The position numbers and the translations under genes are program-made. DNA of 64,000 nt from positions 186,001 to 250,000 of the forward strand of contig NZ_AFPU01000001.1 of assembly GCF_000220175.1 (NCBI RefSeq). Reading direction: 5' to 3'. How positions within the stretch are numbered: the stretch's first letter is position 1; each line of letters starts with the position of its first letter. Shown one piece after another: positions 60,165 through 64,000 of the stretch. The DNA comes from Nitrosarchaeum koreense MY1. Its GTDB lineage: Archaea; Thermoproteota; Nitrososphaeria; Nitrososphaerales; Nitrosopumilaceae. The notes beneath the pieces were generated by a model. It worked only from the letters and a program-made list of their open reading frames with translations. It searched no databases and was not told where the DNA came from.

Positions 60165-61513
60165 TCTGGTTCTGGATGTATTGTAATTACAGCATTTTTA
60201 ATCTGAGTTCTTATGACATGTTCTATTTCAGATGTCATATCGTGAACTTTTTCAATAGATAATTCTTTGTCAAATGAACAATCGATATCAATTTTAAGAA
60301 TATTTTCAAAATTTAAAGAAACTATTCGTCCTATTTTTTTAATTACAGTATATTGTTCTAAAATTTCTCTTATCTTTTCTTCTGTAATCTTATCTTCTAC
60401 ATTCAAATTTTTTGGAACTGTTAGAAATGGTTCAAGATGAATAGTTACATGTTCAATTTCAGGAATGTTTTCTTGAATTTTTTGTTCAATTTTCTCTGAT
60501 ATTTTATGAGCCGAATCAAGGTTGATTTCATTATCTACCATGACATGTAAATTTGAGTAAGTCTTTCCTTTAGTCTTATGAGATATAATATTATGAACTT
60601 CTTTAACTCCCTCTACACTTTTTGCGATGTCGTTAATTTTTGCATTTAGAGGCACGTTTTTCCAATTTGGCTCAAAATGAATAGTGATTGACGCGTTAGA
60701 TAATTTCTTTTTAATGTTTTTTTCAACTGTACTGCTGATTTCATGTGCTCTATCAAAACTTGTATCGCCTCTTAGAGATATTGTGACATCTGTAAATATT
60801 ACATCTCCGGATTTTCTCATTAAAATTGTTCCAACTTCTATCACTCCTTCGGTATTCAAGACAATTTCTTTTACTTTTTTTACAAGTTCTGGTGATATGA
60901 TATCTGTTAAATCTAATGCAGTTCTATGAATTAATTTCAAACTAAGTATTACCAAAACAACTCCAAGAATTAATGCGGCAATAAAGTCTCCATTATAAAA
61001 TCCATATACTACTAACACAATTCCCGCTATTGCAATTACTGTTGAACCAAGATCCATAAATGCATGATAGAAATCGGCTTTGAGAGTAACCCCTCCAATT
61101 TTTTTAATTGATCTTCGAAGAAGAACTATTCTAAAAATATCAATTCCGATTGTGTATAATCCACCAATAATTGCAAACATGCCAGGTAATGTATTATGTA
61201 CTGGATTCTGTAATCTGTGAATTGATTCATAAATGAAAAATATCGCTATAAGAAAAATAGCAATTCCACCAATAAGTCCTCCAAGCGATTCAATTTTTCC
61301 ATGACCATAGGTGTGTTCTTCATCAGGAGGTTTTATTGCGTATCTAGCAGCTAAAAGTAGTATTGCAGTCACAACACTATCTAATAGGGCATGAATACTA
61401 TCTGTAATCAGACCAAGACTATTCGAAATTAAACCAAAAACTAATTCAACTATAAATGCTGAAAAAATGGCTACTAATGAAATCTGTAAAACCTTTGTTT
61501 TTTGTTCCAACAT
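60161..61513 (-). CDS. Cation diffusion facilitator with three C-terminal domains
   Basis: A metal-proton antiporter exporting divalent cations. Six helices precede residue 200; the metal site is DSIHALLD (Asp38, His41, Asp45) in TM2 and HAFMD (His150, Asp154) in TM5. Normally one 80-residue ferredoxin-like cytosolic domain follows. Here there are three in tandem, at about 205-282, 290-362 and 372-450, each ending in a similar strand (ITIHFEP, VTIHLEP, ITIHPEP). Total length is 450 aa against about 300 for common members. It is divergent from the S-layer gene. Confidence 0.9.
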   Translation of the reverse strand: MLEQKTKVLQISLVAIFSAFIVELVFGLISNSLGLITDSIHALLDSVVTAILLLAARYAIKPPDEEHTYGHGKIESLGGLIGGIAIFLIAIFFIYESIHRLQNPVHNTLPGMFAIIGGLYTIGIDIFRIVLLRRSIKKIGGVTLKADFYHAFMDLGSTVIAIAGIVLVVYGFYNGDFIAALILGVVLVILSLKLIHRTALDLTDIISPELVKKVKEIVLNTEGVIEVGTILMRKSGDVIFTDVTISLRGDTSFDRAHEISSTVEKNIKKKLSNASITIHFEPNWKNVPLNAKINDIAKSVEGVKEVHNIISHKTKGKTYSNLHVMVDNEINLDSAHKISEKIEQKIQENIPEIEHVTIHLEPFLTVPKNLNVEDKITEEKIREILEQYTVIKKIGRIVSLNFENILKIDIDCSFDKELSIEKVHDMTSEIEHVIRTQIKNAVITIHPEPD

Positions 61514-61604
61514 TTCTACCTCTTGGTAACCCTCTCATGTATTACAAGTATTCTAAATGCAATTCATACGACAAGATTATTTGTGATAAACGTTGTTTTT
61601 CTTT

Positions 61605-64000
61605 ATGATGAGTCACAAATATGTAATTTTACTTGGCATTTTTTCATCCATACTGTTAACCCCAATTATTAGTGTAGAAGCAGCCAGCAATCCTAATCTA
61701 TTTGTTTCAGCAGAGAACTCTCAATTTAACAACCGATTTTCTGGCTCTATGGTGGTTGAAGTTGTAATCCGCGACACAAATCTTCATGATACAGACCAAG
61801 GAAAAGGCGAACCCGACGTCACACTTAATGGTAAATCCTTACGAATGATTCAAGCAACTGATGGCAATTGGTATGCATATTTTGCAAATGTTGATAAAGC
61901 AAAAATAGCTGATTCTACCCAATCTACAACTTCTGGTAAAGGCTTAGACTTTGGTGTTTTTTGTAGTAGGGATACTGCATCATCTGTTTTTGGAATCTCT
62001 CTTTCTGAAACTGATGGTTTTGCAGTCCCAGGCAACAATGGTCTATCTGGTTTTACAAATGGCGTTTCATCATTTAATCAGTGTACTGGAACACTAACAA
62101 GCTCTACTAATCTTAACAATGTTGTAAGAAATCCACAGTCAATTAACACCAACTCCAATATTCCAACTGGTCAAATTGGATTGGATTCTGATGCATGGCC
62201 TTTAATTCAACTCTTCTCTTTTAGTGATGTCCAAATTCAATACAATGCCGGTGGAAACCCACAAAGTGTTTATCTTGAATACGACGAAAGTTCAAACATC
62301 TCTCTAACACTTGATAGATCAATATATCCTCAGAATTCACAAGTTTTTCTAACTGTAAATGATTTTCAATTAAATCAAGATCCAACAGATGAAGATTCAT
62401 GGACATTTAATGTTAATTCCCCCCTTGCTACTTTTTACCAAGCATTTGATACTTCGGGTTCAAATTCTGCAAATGGTACTTCTGGATTAGTGAATTTGAA
62501 CACTAATCTCTCAAATTTGGGTTTTAAAAATAATGGACAACTTTCAATTAATTTGGGAAATATAATGGAATTAACATCAAATGATAAGCAGCCTAGTACT
62601 TTTGTTGATGATGATATCCCCGGAAATCAATTTTCCAAAATTGTTACTTTAGTAGAAAATGGTCCAAACTCTGGAATCTTTGATAGTGTTGATAATGGTG
62701 ATGAATCTGTTGTTAGAATTCTTGCTGACGCCCCAAGAGGTCAAAGTGGGCAAATAGACTATAATCAAAAATCTACTTCTGTTCTTACAGGTTCTTCAAC
62801 ATCTTCAATTTCAATAAAATCTACCTTGACTGTTGGAGAAGGTACTAAATCACTTACACCAGGCAAAAAATTTCCTGTAACTTTAATAGATTCTGATCAA
62901 AATATCAACTCTGCAAGTAGAGATCATTTAGATATTTTTAGAGATTCATCTTTAATTCCTACCTTAAAGATTGGAAATCCAACAACTCTTGGCAATGCAA
63001 ATGATGTACAGTTTCATTCTTCTGCCACCGCATTAAATGCCGGTGATACATCTAACTCGTCAATACCTGACAAAAACTCTGCAAGATTGTTCATTGATAC
63101 GTCAAATGTGGCAATTCCAACTTTTAAACAACTATCATTGAATCTTGGTGTTTCTGCATCAATCTTACAATCGCTTTTCATAGATTCATCTATTTCAAAT
63201 AACGATGGTACTAACTGGATAAATTACGATCTTAGATCTTTTGAAAATGATTTTGGAATCACAGATTTTACAGATACGTCAATCACTCTATCTTTTGGAA
63301 CTTTGGGTTCTTTACCAATAACTATAGTTGATTCTGGTGATCTGTCTTCATCCCATGGACTTGTTCAATTAGATGATGCCGATATTCAGCAACTATCTAC
63401 TAGGAGTGGAATTGTATATCTTGTAATAAATTTTGATTCAAGTAATAACACTCCCACAGTTGGAAGTATTTCTGCAGAAAAAAATAAACAACCGATAGTT
63501 TTTGATTTCTTTTCGTTTGGGTTATCCAATAACAATGATATCAATAATGCCATTTACAGATTTGAATTAGAAGAGACAAGTGATAACTCTTCAAAATTTG
63601 TTGGTACTCTTGAATATGCTGTAGCTAATCAACTCAACATTTTAGATCCTAATTTCATTAAAACATTAAGAACAATAGATGATGAAATAAAATTTATTGT
63701 GACTAATAGATTGATTGATGAACAAGGAATTGCCATATCTTATTCTGATTTAGATAAAGTTGGAGTAATTACAACGACTTCTACTAAATCTGATATTTCT
63801 ACCAATTCGGGTACTATCTCTTCTGGTTCAAGTACATATCGATTTGGTCAACCTGTGACAATTACCCTCAGAGACTCTGATCTTAATTTGAAAAGTGATG
63901 TTGTTGATATTTATCTAGTAAATAATGATCCAAATTCTCAAAATGTGGATACAGTTGGTAATTCAGGAAATATTTTGTTAGAAATTTTACTAAAAGATAT
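61605..64000 (+). CDS. S-layer-like secreted protein, 3' end cut by window edge
   Basis: An open frame of about 799 codons continues past the window. The N-terminus (MMSHKYVILLGIFSSILLTP) is a signal peptide with cleavage expected near SVEA-ASN. The mature region begins NPNLFVSAENSQFNN and continues with SGSMVVEVVIRD, GEPDVTLNGKSLRM and YAYFANVDKAK, which matches my recollection of the major S-layer protein of Nitrosopumilaceae. It is Ser/Thr/Asn/Asp-rich, almost free of Cys (two near residues 126 and 165), with repeated beta-sandwich-like units (VTLIDSDQNIN, ITLRDSDLNLK). The second ATG at 61608 is an alternative start. The acidic surface fits a porous S-layer lattice. Confidence 0.82.
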   Translation, partial: MMSHKYVILLGIFSSILLTPIISVEAASNPNLFVSAENSQFNNRFSGSMVVEVVIRDTNLHDTDQGKGEPDVTLNGKSLRMIQATDGNWYAYFANVDKAKIADSTQSTTSGKGLDFGVFCSRDTASSVFGISLSETDGFAVPGNNGLSGFTNGVSSFNQCTGTLTSSTNLNNVVRNPQSINTNSNIPTGQIGLDSDAWPLIQLFSFSDVQIQYNAGGNPQSVYLEYDESSNISLTLDRSIYPQNSQVFLTVNDFQLNQDPTDEDSWTFNVNSPLATFYQAFDTSGSNSANGTSGLVNLNTNLSNLGFKNNGQLSINLGNIMELTSNDKQPSTFVDDDIPGNQFSKIVTLVENGPNSGIFDSVDNGDESVVRILADAPRGQSGQIDYNQKSTSVLTGSSTSSISIKSTLTVGEGTKSLTPGKKFPVTLIDSDQNINSASRDHLDIFRDSSLIPTLKIGNPTTLGNANDVQFHSSATALNAGDTSNSSIPDKNSARLFIDTSNVAIPTFKQLSLNLGVSASILQSLFIDSSISNNDGTNWINYDLRSFENDFGITDFTDTSITLSFGTLGSLPITIVDSGDLSSSHGLVQLDDADIQQLSTRSGIVYLVINFDSSNNTPTVGSISAEKNKQPIVFDFFSFGLSNNNDINNAIYRFELEETSDNSSKFVGTLEYAVANQLNILDPNFIKTLRTIDDEIKFIVTNRLIDEQGIAISYSDLDKVGVITTTSTKSDISTNSGTISSGSSTYRFGQPVTITLRDSDLNLKSDVVDIYLVNNDPNSQNVDTVGNSGNILLEILLKD

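Noticed and set aside
61850-62406. Minus-strand frames of about 61 codons
   Set aside because: They lie within the strongly coding S-layer-like gene.
1-64000. Mobile elements, integrases, att sites, prophage
   Set aside because: No transposase, integrase or flanking repeats were seen; gene content and composition look uniform and chromosomal.

Overview
The window looks like chromosomal DNA of an ammonia-oxidising archaeon of the Nitrosopumilaceae (Nitrososphaerota, formerly Thaumarchaeota). The evidence is AT-rich DNA, archaeal-type replication, translation and lipid genes, an 11-subunit complex I without NuoE/F/G, an acetyl-/propionyl-CoA carboxylase of the kind used in the thaumarchaeal 3-hydroxypropionate/4-hydroxybutyrate cycle, many leaderless genes with a TATA-like box about 26 nt upstream, frequent TTG starts, and at the right edge the start of a large secreted protein resembling the S-layer protein of these archaea. 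Species assignment is inference; no 16S gene is present. I saw no CRISPR array, insertion sequence or prophage.

Layout. 1-3.7 kb: end of an unknown gene, hemA, a DUF1059 mini-protein, a ferredoxin-NADP reductase and an inositol-phosphatase-family enzyme. 3.8-6.4 kb: an unknown protein translationally coupled to RFC large subunit and a zinc-ribbon protein. 6.5-10.5 kb: the three carboxylase subunits and a peroxiredoxin. 10.6-21 kb: nuoABCDHIJKMLN. 21-30 kb: a prenyl diphosphate synthase, tRNA-Glu with a probable T-loop intron, a TenA/CADD-fold enzyme, a CAT-anticodon tRNA, a candidate C/D sRNA, pyrE, a LarA-like protein, an M50 protease, an acetyltransferase, Trm5, ABCE1 and 5S rRNA. 30-35.4 kb: leucyl aminopeptidase, a DCC protein, a pentose-phosphate operon with a transketolase-epimerase fusion, and a TGRGTG-repeat protein. 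35.6-44.2 kb: CorA, tRNA-His, several small proteins, UPF0147, Rieske, FAH-family, GluRS and a winged-helix regulator.

44-50.5 kb is an archaeal superoperon on the minus strand (rpo10, eno, rpsB, memo, mvk, ipk, idi, GGPP synthase), linking transcription/translation genes to the modified mevalonate route to ether lipids; its promoter appears to share a TATA element with a divergent tRNA-Leu. 50.6-57.8 kb: translin-like protein, NAD(P)HX epimerase, MBL hydrolase, CobT-like protein, GlmS, S4, S13 with an alanine-rich tail, small regulators and a membrane protein. 57.8-61.5 kb is a metal module: a two-domain multicopper oxidase and a ZIP permease behind a perfect 24-bp palindrome overlapping the TATA box, facing a CDF exporter with three C-terminal domains. 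61.6-64 kb: the S-layer-like gene, cut by the window edge.

Once the small genes listed here are included, no gap exceeds 300 bases. The longest, 35348-35584, is AT-rich and I see nothing convincing in it.
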